Below, one piece after another: positions 26,199 to 35,672 of a DNA stretch of 64,000 nucleotides; the first letter of the stretch is position 1; each line of letters starts with the position of its first letter. Position numbers and translations under genes: made by a program. Origin of the DNA: Saccharothrix sp. S26 (lineage in GTDB: Bacteria; Actinomycetota; Actinomycetes; Mycobacteriales; Pseudonocardiaceae); NCBI RefSeq assembly GCF_021390395.1, contig NZ_JAJUWT010000007.1:186001-250000 (forward strand). The letters are read 5' to 3'. Below the pieces are notes generated by a model. That model saw nothing but the letters and a program-made list of their open reading frames with translations, searched no databases and had not been told where the DNA came from.

Positions 26199-27419
26199 GT
26201 GACCGACCACGTGACGCAGGCGTACCTGGACGACGAGGGCCTGCACGGGGTGATGCGCCGGCTCGACCTGCCGCCCGCCCTGCGTGCCGCCTACGGCCAC
26301 CGGCTGGTCGACCGGCCGTTCTTCCTCGAGGAGCACACCGCGCACCGCATCGCGGCGGACGTCATGGACTTCTTCGAGCTCCTCTTCTCCTTGCCCAAGA
26401 GGATGTTCGACGGCAGCTTCACGCGGTTCGCCGAGGCGCTGGGCATCCCGCCCGCCGAAGCCGCGATCATGGGCTCGGACCGCCCGCCCATGCACGGCCG
26501 CGCGGACATCTACCGGGTCGGCGACGACTTCCGGCTGCTGGAGGTCAACGCGGGTTCGCAGCTCGGTGGCCCCGACCTCGGCGAGCTGGCCCGCGTCATC
26601 CACGAGAACCCGGGTTTCCAGCCGTTCGTGCGCGAGCACGAGCTGACGTACTTCAACCCGGTGGAGAAGCTGCTCGACGCCATCGGCCGCGACCGCACCG
26701 TCGCGTTCCTGGAAGAGGGCGGGATGCTGGCCAGGTTCGCCAAGGGGTTCGCGAGCTTCCGCGAGACGTGCGCCCGGCTGGGCGTGGACGTGCTGCTCGG
26801 CGAGCTGGACGAGCTGACCGAGCGCAACGGTTACCTGCACCTGCGCGGCGCCCGGCTGGACGTGGCGGTCCGGTACTTCTCCGCCGCCCAGGCCGTGGGG
26901 TACGCCGACCTGCTGGCCAAGGGTCACAAGACTGAGCTGTACACGCCGTTGTCGAGCTACTACTACGGCAGCAAGTCGACCATCGCGCTGCTGTCGGAGC
27001 GCCGCGAGGAGCTGACCGACGACGAGCGGGCGTTGGTGGACCGGCTGGTGCCGTGGACCCGCCTGGTTCACGACGTGCCGCGCGACCGGCTGCGCGCCGA
27101 CCGGGAGAACCTCATCGTCAAGGCGGCGGGCGGGTTCGCGGGCGCGGGTGTGCACCCCGGTTGGCTGCTGACTGACCGGGAGTGGGCCGCGGTGCTCGAC
27201 GACGTGGCGGGGCAGCCGTACGTGGTGCAGGAACGCGTGCGGCCGACGCCGGACGTGGTGCCGGGCGACGACCGGCCGTGGCTGACGACGTGGGGCTGGT
27301 TCGTGACCGACCAGGGTTTCGCGGGCATGAGCATCCGGTCCATGCCGTTCGCCGACGGCGCGGTGGTCAGCTACGCGGGCAACCCGCTGACGCGGGTGTC
27401 GGGGCTGCTCGTGCACTGA
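26199..27419 (+). CDS. ATP-grasp-like protein (circularly permuted type), unknown substrate
   Basis: The 406-residue protein resembles circularly permuted ATP-grasp enzymes related to glutathionylspermidine synthase. Candidate nucleotide and metal elements are DDFRLLEVNAGSQLGG in the first half and ENLIVKAAGGFAGAGVH followed by YVVQERVRP in the second. Such enzymes join a carboxylate to an amine with ATP. The GTG start follows GGAGGAGC. It lies 80 nt before the OB-fold/flotillin/ATPase trio on the same strand, so it could be co-transcribed with it. Confidence 0.6.
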   Translation: MTDHVTQAYLDDEGLHGVMRRLDLPPALRAAYGHRLVDRPFFLEEHTAHRIAADVMDFFELLFSLPKRMFDGSFTRFAEALGIPPAEAAIMGSDRPPMHGRADIYRVGDDFRLLEVNAGSQLGGPDLGELARVIHENPGFQPFVREHELTYFNPVEKLLDAIGRDRTVAFLEEGGMLARFAKGFASFRETCARLGVDVLLGELDELTERNGYLHLRGARLDVAVRYFSAAQAVGYADLLAKGHKTELYTPLSSYYYGSKSTIALLSERREELTDDERALVDRLVPWTRLVHDVPRDRLRADRENLIVKAAGGFAGAGVHPGWLLTDREWAAVLDDVAGQPYVVQERVRPTPDVVPGDDRPWLTTWGWFVTDQGFAGMSIRSMPFADGAVVSYAGNPLTRVSGLLVH

Positions 27420-27499
27420 CCGGGGTGGTTCGACCGCGTTGCGTCATTCGCCCCTGGTGGCCGCCGGAAACGGGTTAGTGTCCCGTGCAAGGGGGGTGC

Positions 27500-28081
27500 A
27501 TGGGGGAGTTCTTCGCGGCGTCGCTGGGATTCCCGGTCGCGGTGCTCACCGTGCCGCTGGTGATCGTGGTGGCCTACTGGCTGCTGGTCGCCTTCGGCGC
27601 GGCGGACGCGGACTGGGTCGAGCTGGACATCGGTGGCGTGCCCGCGACCCTGGGGCTGTCCCTGCTGATCGCGTTCTCGTGGTTCGCGTGCCTGGCCGGC
27701 GTGGTGGTGTTCGAGCCGCCGTCGACGCTCGCCGGTGCGGGCGTGCTCGGCGGTGCGCTCGCCGCGGGGCTGGTGCTGACCCGGCTGGTGATGACGCCGC
27801 TGAAGCGGCTGTTCCCGGCCGACCCGCCCGCGTCGCGGCTGGACTTCGTCGGCCGCACGTGCGTCATCCGCACGGGTCGCGTGACGCGGACGTTCGGCCA
27901 GGCGGAGGTCACCGCCGCGGACGGCTCGTCGGCCGTCGTGCAGGTGCGGCAGCCGGGCGAGGACCCGCTGACCGCGGGCGCCACCGCGCTGATCTTCGAT
28001 TACGACGCGGACGGCGAGTTCTTCTGGGTCGCGTCCCTCGACCTCGGACACGGCCCGACTCTCACACGGGGGGACCACTGA
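27500..28081 (+). CDS. YqiJ/NfeD-like membrane protein with OB-fold
   Basis: The 193-residue protein has three hydrophobic segments (about residues 9-32, 46-70 and 78-97) and a soluble C-terminal OB-like domain (DFVGRTCVIRTGRVTRTFG, then AEVTAADGSSAVVQV). This is the YqiJ/NfeD architecture found beside flotillin genes, where the OB domain partners the flotillin scaffold. The ATG at 27500 has AAGGGGGG 5 nt upstream; a GTG 15 nt earlier is possible. Its TGA overlaps the flotillin ATG. Confidence 0.82.
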   Translation: MGEFFAASLGFPVAVLTVPLVIVVAYWLLVAFGAADADWVELDIGGVPATLGLSLLIAFSWFACLAGVVVFEPPSTLAGAGVLGGALAAGLVLTRLVMTPLKRLFPADPPASRLDFVGRTCVIRTGRVTRTFGQAEVTAADGSSAVVQVRQPGEDPLTAGATALIFDYDADGEFFWVASLDLGHGPTLTRGDH

Positions 28082-30078
28082 TGGATGTCATCACCACCGG
28101 GTTCGGCATTCTCGTCGCCGTCGTCCTGGTCGTCGTCATCGGCGTGCTGATCCTGGTCAGCCGCCTGTTCCGCAAGATCGACCAGGGCAAGGCGCTGATC
28201 ATCTCCAAGGTGCGCAAGGTGGACGTCACGTTCACCGGCGCGGTGGTGCTGCCGGTGCTGCACCGCGCGGAGGTCATGGACATCTCGGTGAAGACGATCG
28301 AGATCCGCCGCGCGGGCCAAGAGGGCCTCATCTGCCAGGACAACATCCGGGCCGACATCCGGATCACGTTCTTCGTGCGGGTCAACAAGACCGTCGAGGA
28401 CGTCATCAAGGTCGCCCAGGCGATCGGCACCGCCCGCGCCAGCGACGAGCAGACGTTGCAGGAGCTGTTCAACGCCAAGTTCTCCGAGGCGTTGAAGACG
28501 GTCGGCAAGCAGCTCGACTTCATCGACCTCTACACCAAGCGCGACGAGTTCCGCGACCGGATCATCCAGGTCATCGGCACCGACCTCAACGGCTACAGCC
28601 TCGAGGACGCGGCGATCGACTACCTGGAGCAGACGCCGATGGCGCAGCTCAACCCGTCGAACATCCTCGACGCCCAGGGCATCCGCAAGATCACCGAGCT
28701 GACCGCGATCGAGCACGTGCGCACGAACGAGTTCACGCGGCACGAGGAGAAGGAGATCACGCGCCAGAACGTCGAGGCGCGCGAGGCGATCCTGGAGCTG
28801 GAGCGCCGCCAGGCCGACGCGGAGATCAAGCAGAAGCGCGAGGTCGAGACGATGCGCGCCCGCGAGGAGGCCGAGATCGCGAAGGTGCAGGCCGAGGAGC
28901 GCCTCAAGGCCAACACCGCGCACATCCGCACGGACGAGCAGCTGGGGATCCAGACCGAGAACAAGGCGCGCGAGATCGCGGTGGCGGAGAAGAACCGCGA
29001 GCGCGTGATCGCGATCGAGACCGAGCGCATCGAGAAGGACCGGATGCTGGAGGTCATCGGCCGGGAGCGGGAGACCGAGCTGACCCGGATCGCCGCGGAC
29101 AAGGAGCTGGAGGCCGAGAAGCGGTCCATCGCCGAGGTGGTGCGCGAGCGCATCGCGGTGGAGAAGACCGTGGCCGAGCAGGAGGAGATCATCAAGCGGC
29201 TGCGTGCGGTCGAGGAGGCCGAGCGGCAGCGCCAGACGGTAGTGATCAAGGCCGAGGCGCAGGCGCAGGAGGGCCTGGTCAAGGACATCAAGGCGGCCGA
29301 GGCCGCCGAGCAGGCCGCCAAGTTCAAGGCCCGCGAGGAGCTGCTGCTGGCCGAGGCCCGGCAGCAGGCCGCCGAGCTGGACACCCGCGCCATGATCCGG
29401 CTGGCCGAGGGCAAGCAGGCCGAGGCGGCCGCGACCGGTCTCGCCGACGTGCAGGTGCGCGAGCGCGACGCGGAGGCGATCGAGAAGGTCGGCCGCGCCG
29501 AGGCCGCCGTGGAGAAGGAGAAGGCGCTGGTCGCCGCGCTGGCGATCCGCGAGAAGCTCAAGGGCGAGGCGGAGGGCCTGTCCGACAAGGCGGGCGCGAT
29601 GGCCGCGCTGGACGAGGCGACCCGCGAGCACGAGGAGTACCGGCTGCGGTTGGAGGCCGACAAGGAGGTCCGGCTGGCCGGGATCGACGTGCAGCGGCAG
29701 GTGGCCGAGTCGCAGGCGTTGGTGCTGGCCGCGGGCTTGGAGAAGGCCGACATCGACATCGTCGGCGGCGACAGCATGTTCTTCGACCGGATCGTCGGCG
29801 CGATCACCGTGGGCAAGCAGGTGGACGGGTTCGTCGGGCACTCCGAGGTCGCGCGGACCCTCGCCGGGCCGTGGTTGGACGGGTCGGCGAGCTTCACCGA
29901 CGACATCGGCAGGCTGCTCGGCTCTCTCAGCACCGGTGACGTGAAGAACCTGACCGTGTCCGCGCTGCTGCTCAAGCTGATCAACTCCGGTGGGCCGGAC
30001 GAGGGCAAGCTGCGCGAGCTGCTGGCCGCCGCGCAGCGCCTGGGCGTGGCCGAGCGGCCGGTCGCCTCGCTGTCGTGA
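28081..30078 (+). CDS. Flotillin-family (SPFH) membrane scaffold protein
   Basis: The 665-residue protein has an N-terminal membrane segment (about residues 5-28), an SPFH domain (ISKVRKVDVTFTGAVVLPVL, then VKTIEIRRAG and IRADIRITFFVRV), and a long Ala/Glu/Arg-rich coiled coil from about 210 to 550. The C-terminal LNLTVSALLLKL-like end is typical of YqiK flotillins. Flotillins assemble into rings in functional membrane microdomains. Start and stop both overlap neighbours, so all three genes are translationally coupled. Confidence 0.93.
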   Translation: MDVITTGFGILVAVVLVVVIGVLILVSRLFRKIDQGKALIISKVRKVDVTFTGAVVLPVLHRAEVMDISVKTIEIRRAGQEGLICQDNIRADIRITFFVRVNKTVEDVIKVAQAIGTARASDEQTLQELFNAKFSEALKTVGKQLDFIDLYTKRDEFRDRIIQVIGTDLNGYSLEDAAIDYLEQTPMAQLNPSNILDAQGIRKITELTAIEHVRTNEFTRHEEKEITRQNVEAREAILELERRQADAEIKQKREVETMRAREEAEIAKVQAEERLKANTAHIRTDEQLGIQTENKAREIAVAEKNRERVIAIETERIEKDRMLEVIGRERETELTRIAADKELEAEKRSIAEVVRERIAVEKTVAEQEEIIKRLRAVEEAERQRQTVVIKAEAQAQEGLVKDIKAAEAAEQAAKFKAREELLLAEARQQAAELDTRAMIRLAEGKQAEAAATGLADVQVRERDAEAIEKVGRAEAAVEKEKALVAALAIREKLKGEAEGLSDKAGAMAALDEATREHEEYRLRLEADKEVRLAGIDVQRQVAESQALVLAAGLEKADIDIVGGDSMFFDRIVGAITVGKQVDGFVGHSEVARTLAGPWLDGSASFTDDIGRLLGSLSTGDVKNLTVSALLLKLINSGGPDEGKLRELLAAAQRLGVAERPVASLS

Positions 30079-33000
30079 CCACGCCAGCGGACGCGGCACC
30101 GACGTTGGAGGCGGGCACCTACGAGGTGCTGCGGGCCCGGTTGGCCGAGCAGGCCGCCGGGCTCGCCCGCCGGGCCGAAGCGCTCAACGCGCGCCGGCTG
30201 GAGGTGTTCGGCAGCGCCGAGCTGAGGTTGCTGGGCACCGAGCGCATCCGCACCGAGCACAACTGCGTGCCGCGTGACGTGGTGCAGGTGGCCGGGCTGA
30301 TGCTGTTCGGCTACAACGTCTTCATCGGCCTCAAGCCCGAGACGACCGTCGACGACGTGTTCTCGCTGCACCGCTTCACCCGTGACGGTGACGCGTTCCG
30401 GTTCGAGGACGCGGCCGACGACGAGCTGCCCGGCCTCCTGCGCGACCCGAGGTTCGAGCGCGACTTCGCCGAGCTGTACCGGTACTACCGCGACACGCGC
30501 CTGATCCAGCTGCGCCGGGTCGAGGGCCGGTTGCTGGCGGTGTTCCAGACCGGCGCGCGCATCGAGGACGTCCGGGTGCTGCGCTGGCGGGTCGACGTGG
30601 ACGGCACGGTCGAGTACCTGGACAACCGGGGCGAGCGCGACCACGTGTTCCCGCCGTCGCACGGCTTCGAATGGGTCGTCACGGGCCGCGAGCACCACGT
30701 GCTGGGACGGCACCCGCACATCTCGATCGAGGACGAGGTGTTCGTCGAGACCATCGGCGGCGACCTCACGATCAAGGTGGAGGACAACACCGAGACCGGC
30801 GAGGGCGTCTACACCGAGCCGGTGGACGAGCCGTTGCAGTCGCTGGCCGACGGCGAGGTGCAGTACGCGCGGGTCGGCTCGCTGATCCTGCTGCGCATCC
30901 GCCCGTACAACGAGACCGCGTGGCGTCACCTGGTGTTCAACACCCGCACCCGGTCGGTGGTGCGGCTGGACGGCATCGGCCAGGCGTGCCGGCGGCTGCC
31001 CGAGGACCAGGGCCTGATCTTCCCCGGCGGCTACTACCTCGCCACGGGCGTCAGCAAGACGTTCGACACCCCGGTGGACGAGCTGGAGTTCGAGCGGGTC
31101 ATCCGCTCCACCAACGGCGAGGACGTGCTGTACGTCTTCCACGCCCGCCGTGACGGCCGGTCTCTGCTGCTGCCGTACAACGTGATCCGCAAGGAGGTGG
31201 CGAACCCGCTGTCGTGCCACGGGTACTCGCTGTTCGACGACGGCACGCTGGTCGTGTTCCGCGCGATGAACGACGAGCCGACCCGGGTGCACCCGATGCA
31301 GGTGTGGCGGACGCCGTACCTGTCCGACGCCTACGCCGCCGCCCAGCCGGTGGGCACGGGGCCGTTGGAGAAGGTCGGGAACGCCGACCTGGTGCGCGGC
31401 GTCTCCGACTGCCTGTCGGTGAGCCGGGTGGTCGGCGAGATGGCGCCGTCGGTGGCGGTGTTCGAGGACCTGATCGCCTCGTGCACCAGGGTGCTCGACA
31501 CCTACCACTGGCTGGGCGAGCCGGAGCTGGAGGACCTGCGCGGCCCCTTGACGCAGGTGCGGGCGACGGCCGAGCAGGTGCTGGACGAGTTCGAGGCCGT
31601 GCGGGAGCTGACCGACCGGGCGGCGGCCGCGGTGGCGGAGGCCGACGAGCGGATCGCGTCGGTGGTGCGCCGGGTGCGCGGCGAGGCGCCCACGACCGCG
31701 GACGCGTGGGTCCGGCAGTTGGCCGACCTGCGGCAGGCGCAAGGGCACCTGGTGACGTTGAAGGAGCTGCGGTACGCCGACGTGGCGCGCATCGACGCGC
31801 TCGTGGCGTCGCTGGACGACGAGCTGGGCGTCACGGCGCGGCGCGCGGTCGAGCACCTGCGGCGTGACGACGCGTTCACCGGCTACCACGAGCGGGTCGA
31901 GGCGCTGGTCGGTCGGGCCGACGCGATCGGCACGGTCGCCGAGGCCGCGCCCGTGGTCGAGGAGCTGGCCGAGCAGCAGCACGGCCTGGAGGTGCTGACC
32001 GAGGTCGTCGGCTCGCTGGACATCGCCGACGCCACCGTGCGCACGTCGATCCTGGAGCGCATCGGCGAGGTGCTGGGCGGGCTGAACCGGGCGCGGGCCA
32101 CCGTGGACGGTCGCCGGCGTGCCCTGGTGGCCACCGAGGGCCGGGCCGAGTTCGCCGCGGAGTTCGCGTTGCTGGGCCAGGCGATCACCGGCGCGCTGGC
32201 GGTCGCGGACACCCCGCAGCGGTGCGACGAGCAACTGGGCAGGTTGCTGCTGCAACTGGAGAACCTGGAGTCGCGGTTCGGCGAGTTCGACGACTTCCTC
32301 GCCCGGCTCGAGACCAAGCGGACCGACGTCTACGAGGCGTTCTCGTCGCGCAAGCAGGCGTTGCTGGACGACCGCGCCCGCCGCGCGGACCGGCTCGCGT
32401 CCTCGGCCGACCGGATCCTCGCGGGCATCACCCGGCGGGTGGCGTCGCCGGCCTCGCTGGACGAGGTCAACACCTACTTCGCGGCCGACCCGATGGTGGC
32501 CAAGGTCCGTTCCGTGGCCGACGAGCTGCGGGCGTTGGGCGACCAGGTGCGGGCCGAGGAGCTCGACGGGCGGCTGCTGGCCGCGTGGCAGGAGGCGGGC
32601 CGCGCGCTGCGCGACCGGCTCGACCTGTTCGACGGCGAGACCATCAGGCTGGGCAGGCACCGGTTCGCGGTCAACACCCAGCCGGTCGACCTGACCCTGG
32701 TGCCGAAGGACGGCGTGCTGTCGTTCGCCCTCACCGGCACCGACTTCCGCTCGCCCGTGCGCGACCCCGCGTTCGCCGACACCCGGCCGTTCTGGGACCA
32801 GCTCCTGGTGTCGGAGACGGCCGAGGTGTACCGGGCCGAGCACCTGGCCACGTCGATCCTGGCCACGCACCCGGTGGACGCGCTGCACGCCGCCGTCACC
32901 GAGGACCGGTTGCCCGAGCTGGTGCGGCAGGTGGCCGAGTCGCGGCTGGACGAGGGCTACGAGCGGGGCGTGCACGACCACGACGCGGCACGCGTCCTCG

Positions 33001-34901
33001 ACGCGGTGCTGCGGCTGCACGCGGGCGCGGGCGTGCTGCGGTACCCGCCGGGTGCGCGTGCGGCGGCGCAGCTGTACTGGGCCTCGGCGGACGAGGACGT
33101 GCGGGCCGCGTTCGAACGGCGGGCGGTGTCGCTGGGACGCGCGCGGGAGGCGTTCGGGCACACCGCGGCCATCGACGAGCTGTGCGCGGAGCTGGCCGCG
33201 GCGGCCGGCGACCCGTTGGCAGGCGAGTACCTGTTCGAGGAGCTGTGCGGCGCGCCGTTCGGGTTCGCCACCAGCGCCGGGGCGCGTGCTCTGGTCGACG
33301 CGTTCCACCGGGCGTTGGGCGGGCGCAAGGAGTTCGACGAGGACCTGTGCGCGTTGGCCGACCTCGACGTGCGACGGCGTCTGGTCCAGGGCTGGTACGA
33401 GGCGTTCCTGGGCGGTCGAGCCGATCCGGACCTGCCGGAGGCCGTGGCGCTGGAGCTGTGCCGCGACCTGCCGCGGCACGAGTCGTCGGCCCAGTTGACG
33501 ACCACCGTGGACGGGTTGCTCGGCACGCACCCGCGGGTCGTGGACCGGTCGTTGACCTTCCGGCTGGACGAGCTGCTGGCCCGCACGCGCGCGTTCCGCG
33601 AGCAGCGCGTGCCCGCCTACCGGGCCTACCAGCGGCGGCGCAACGAGGTCGTGGCCGCCGAACGGGCGCGGTTGCGGCTGGACGAGTACCGGCCGAAGGT
33701 GATGAGCGCGTTCGTGCGCAACCGGCTGCTGGACGAGGTGTACCTGCCGCTGATCGGCGACAACCTGGCCAAGCAGCTCGGCGCGGCGGGCGAGGGCAAG
33801 CGCACCGACCAGATGGGCCTGCTGCTGCTCATCTCCCCGCCCGGCTACGGCAAGACCACGTTGATGGAGTACGTGGCCAACCGGCTCGGCCTGGTGTTCG
33901 TCAAGGTCAACGGCCCGGCGCTGGGCCACGACGTGACGTCGGTCGACCCGGCGGACGCGCCGAACGCCACCGCGCGGCAGGAGGTCGAGAAGATCTCGTT
34001 CGCGCTGGAGGCCGGCAACAACGTGCTGCTGTACCTGGACGACATCCAGCACACGTCACCGGAACTGCTGCAGAAGTTCATCTCCTTGTGCGACGCGCAG
34101 CGGCGCATGGAAGGGGTGTGGGACGGCGGCACGCGCACCTACGACCTGCGCGGCAAGCGGTTCGCGGTGTGCATGGCCGGCAACCCGTACACCGAGTCCG
34201 GGCAGCGCTTCCGCGTCCCCGACATGCTCGCCAACCGCGCCGACGTGTGGAACCTGGGCGACGTGCTGTCCGGGCGCGAGGAGCTGTTCGCGTTGAGCTA
34301 CGTCGAGAACGCGTTGACGTCGAACCCGGTGCTGGCCCCGCTGTCCACGCGTGATCGCGGCGACGTGGAGCTGCTCGTGCGGATGGCGCGGGGCGAGGAC
34401 GTGCGGGCCGACCGGCTCGCGCACCCGTACCCGTCGGTGGAGCTGGAGCAGGTGCTGTCCGTGCTGCGCAAGCTGCTGCGGGTGCAGGAGGTCGTGCTGG
34501 CCAACAACCGGGCCTACATCGCCTCGGCCGCCCAGTCCGACGCCTCGCGCGTCGAGCCGCCGTTCCGGTTGCAGGGCTCCTACCGCAACATGAACAAGCT
34601 GGCCGAGAAGGTGGTGCCGGTGATGAACGACGCCGAGCTGGCCGCCGTGATCGACGACCACTACGCGGGCGAGGCGCAGACCCTGACCTCGGACGCCGAG
34701 GCGAACCTGCTCAAGCTCGCCGAGCTGCGCGGCACCCTGACCCCGGCCCAGGCCACCCGCTGGCAGGAGGTGAAGGCCGCCTACGTCCGCGCCCGGGCCC
34801 TCGGCGGCTCCACCGACGACCCGACCACCCGCACGGTGGGCGCGCTGTCCCTGCTGACCGACCGCGTGGGCACCGCTTTGGACCGCCTGGCCGACCGCTG
34901 A
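30075..34901 (+). CDS. Giant AAA-type ATPase (DUF3686, DNA repair ATPase-like)
   Basis: The 1608-residue protein has an N-terminal region of about 450 residues rich in beta structure, a helical coiled-coil middle (about 470-850), and an AAA domain near the end. Walker A PPGYGKTTL lies near residue 1255, Walker B VLLYLDDIQH near 1317, and AVCMAGNPYTESGQRFRVPD has the sensor and arginine positions. It matches the DUF3686 family often annotated as DNA repair ATPase, though evidence for a repair role is weak. Its GTG overlaps the flotillin stop. A membrane-linked remodelling role is inferred from the operon. Confidence 0.85.
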   Translation: MTTPADAAPTLEAGTYEVLRARLAEQAAGLARRAEALNARRLEVFGSAELRLLGTERIRTEHNCVPRDVVQVAGLMLFGYNVFIGLKPETTVDDVFSLHRFTRDGDAFRFEDAADDELPGLLRDPRFERDFAELYRYYRDTRLIQLRRVEGRLLAVFQTGARIEDVRVLRWRVDVDGTVEYLDNRGERDHVFPPSHGFEWVVTGREHHVLGRHPHISIEDEVFVETIGGDLTIKVEDNTETGEGVYTEPVDEPLQSLADGEVQYARVGSLILLRIRPYNETAWRHLVFNTRTRSVVRLDGIGQACRRLPEDQGLIFPGGYYLATGVSKTFDTPVDELEFERVIRSTNGEDVLYVFHARRDGRSLLLPYNVIRKEVANPLSCHGYSLFDDGTLVVFRAMNDEPTRVHPMQVWRTPYLSDAYAAAQPVGTGPLEKVGNADLVRGVSDCLSVSRVVGEMAPSVAVFEDLIASCTRVLDTYHWLGEPELEDLRGPLTQVRATAEQVLDEFEAVRELTDRAAAAVAEADERIASVVRRVRGEAPTTADAWVRQLADLRQAQGHLVTLKELRYADVARIDALVASLDDELGVTARRAVEHLRRDDAFTGYHERVEALVGRADAIGTVAEAAPVVEELAEQQHGLEVLTEVVGSLDIADATVRTSILERIGEVLGGLNRARATVDGRRRALVATEGRAEFAAEFALLGQAITGALAVADTPQRCDEQLGRLLLQLENLESRFGEFDDFLARLETKRTDVYEAFSSRKQALLDDRARRADRLASSADRILAGITRRVASPASLDEVNTYFAADPMVAKVRSVADELRALGDQVRAEELDGRLLAAWQEAGRALRDRLDLFDGETIRLGRHRFAVNTQPVDLTLVPKDGVLSFALTGTDFRSPVRDPAFADTRPFWDQLLVSETAEVYRAEHLATSILATHPVDALHAAVTEDRLPELVRQVAESRLDEGYERGVHDHDAARVLDAVLRLHAGAGVLRYPPGARAAAQLYWASADEDVRAAFERRAVSLGRAREAFGHTAAIDELCAELAAAAGDPLAGEYLFEELCGAPFGFATSAGARALVDAFHRALGGRKEFDEDLCALADLDVRRRLVQGWYEAFLGGRADPDLPEAVALELCRDLPRHESSAQLTTTVDGLLGTHPRVVDRSLTFRLDELLARTRAFREQRVPAYRAYQRRRNEVVAAERARLRLDEYRPKVMSAFVRNRLLDEVYLPLIGDNLAKQLGAAGEGKRTDQMGLLLLISPPGYGKTTLMEYVANRLGLVFVKVNGPALGHDVTSVDPADAPNATARQEVEKISFALEAGNNVLLYLDDIQHTSPELLQKFISLCDAQRRMEGVWDGGTRTYDLRGKRFAVCMAGNPYTESGQRFRVPDMLANRADVWNLGDVLSGREELFALSYVENALTSNPVLAPLSTRDRGDVELLVRMARGEDVRADRLAHPYPSVELEQVLSVLRKLLRVQEVVLANNRAYIASAAQSDASRVEPPFRLQGSYRNMNKLAEKVVPVMNDAELAAVIDDHYAGEAQTLTSDAEANLLKLAELRGTLTPAQATRWQEVKAAYVRARALGGSTDDPTTRTVGALSLLTDRVGTALDRLADR

Positions 34902-34910
34902 CCCCCGCGC

Positions 34911-35014
34911 GAGTCCTACCTCCAGAACGCGTGTGTCCTACGTTCAGAACGCGTGTGTCCTACGTTCGGAACGCGTGTGTCCTACGTTCAGGACCCCCGA
35001 GTTCAACGCTCAGG
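34911..35014 (+). repeat. Dispersed palindromic repeat, copy B
   Basis: The element starts GAGTCCTACCTCCAGAA, has three internal units of the form CGCGTGTGTCCTACGTTC plus RGAA or AGGA, and ends CCCCCGAGTTCAACGCTCAGG. Each unit junction forms the palindrome CGTTCnGAACG with a 22-bp period. It begins 10 bp after the stop of the giant ATPase gene and ends 14 bp before the stop of the convergent gene. Confidence 0.9.
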
Positions 35015-35027
35015 TCCGCGCGGGCCG

Positions 35028-35546
35028 TCAGTCGGCACGCTCGCACGCGATGCCGTCACGGTCGCGATCCAGGTAGTGGCGGTCCCAGCCGACCACCTCG
35101 ATGCGCGTGGTCCCCTGCTCGCGCAGCCACTCGCAGAACCGCCGCACCCCGCGCGGGAACCGCCACGGCACGCACGGCCCCTCGGTCACGTAGGAGTGGT
35201 CGCAGTTCTCGCCCCACGACGGGGTGGTGGACGTGGAGCTCTCCGGCGCGCTGGGCGGCGCGGGCGGCTCGGAGGTCGTCGTCACGGCGACGGTGGTCGT
35301 GGTGGTGATCGGCGGCACGGGCCGCGGCTCGGGCGGCGGGACGACCACAAGCACCGTCGTCGGCCGCGCGATCTCCAAGGTGGTCGTGTAGGTGGCGCTG
35401 AGCACCCCCGGTTCCACCGGACTCAGCTGCACCTGCCGCACATCGACCGGTCGCGGGTCGTCCACCGTGAGCGCCAGCGTCACGAGCGCGCCGGTCGCCA
35501 GTAACAGCGCCACTCCGGCGAACGCGACACCCCTGCCACTGCTCAT
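35028..35546 (-). CDS. Membrane-anchored protein with Excalibur-like Ca-binding C-terminus
   Basis: The 172-residue protein has an N-terminal transmembrane or signal segment (about residues 7-28), a Pro/Thr-rich linker (PPITTTTTVAVTTTSEPP) and a C-terminal Excalibur-like motif DRDRDGIACE. Two cysteines in GENCDHSY and GPCVPW and two near the end (FCEW, ACE) may form disulfides. Excalibur domains bind calcium and occur in secreted nuclease-like or surface proteins. The ATG of MSSGRGVAFAG is chosen over an upstream start. Confidence 0.75.
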   Translation of the reverse strand: MSSGRGVAFAGVALLLATGALVTLALTVDDPRPVDVRQVQLSPVEPGVLSATYTTTLEIARPTTVLVVVPPPEPRPVPPITTTTTVAVTTTSEPPAPPSAPESSTSTTPSWGENCDHSYVTEGPCVPWRFPRGVRRFCEWLREQGTTRIEVVGWDRHYLDRDRDGIACERAD

Positions 35547-35672
35547 CCCAGCACCCGCTCCGAGGCTCCAAGCTGTCACGTGGAATCGTCCACCACGCGG
35601 AAGGTGTTACGCCCCAGCCTGTTCCGGCTGGTCGCGGGGGGTGACGGAAATCCGAGAGCGTGACACGATCGG

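Noticed and set aside
28620..34052. A 1810-codon open frame on the minus strand
   Set aside because: It is antisense to the flotillin and ATPase genes; long antisense frames are common in high-GC DNA with strong third-position GC bias, and it shows no recognisable domain.
34911..35014. The 22-bp tandem units as a CRISPR array
   Set aside because: Units are contiguous with no spacers, are partly degenerate, and no cas gene is present.
34931..35308. Short frames that begin inside repeat copies and encode MCPTFRTRVSYV-like peptides
   Set aside because: They arise from the repeated DNA itself in more than one copy and continue into antisense sequence.
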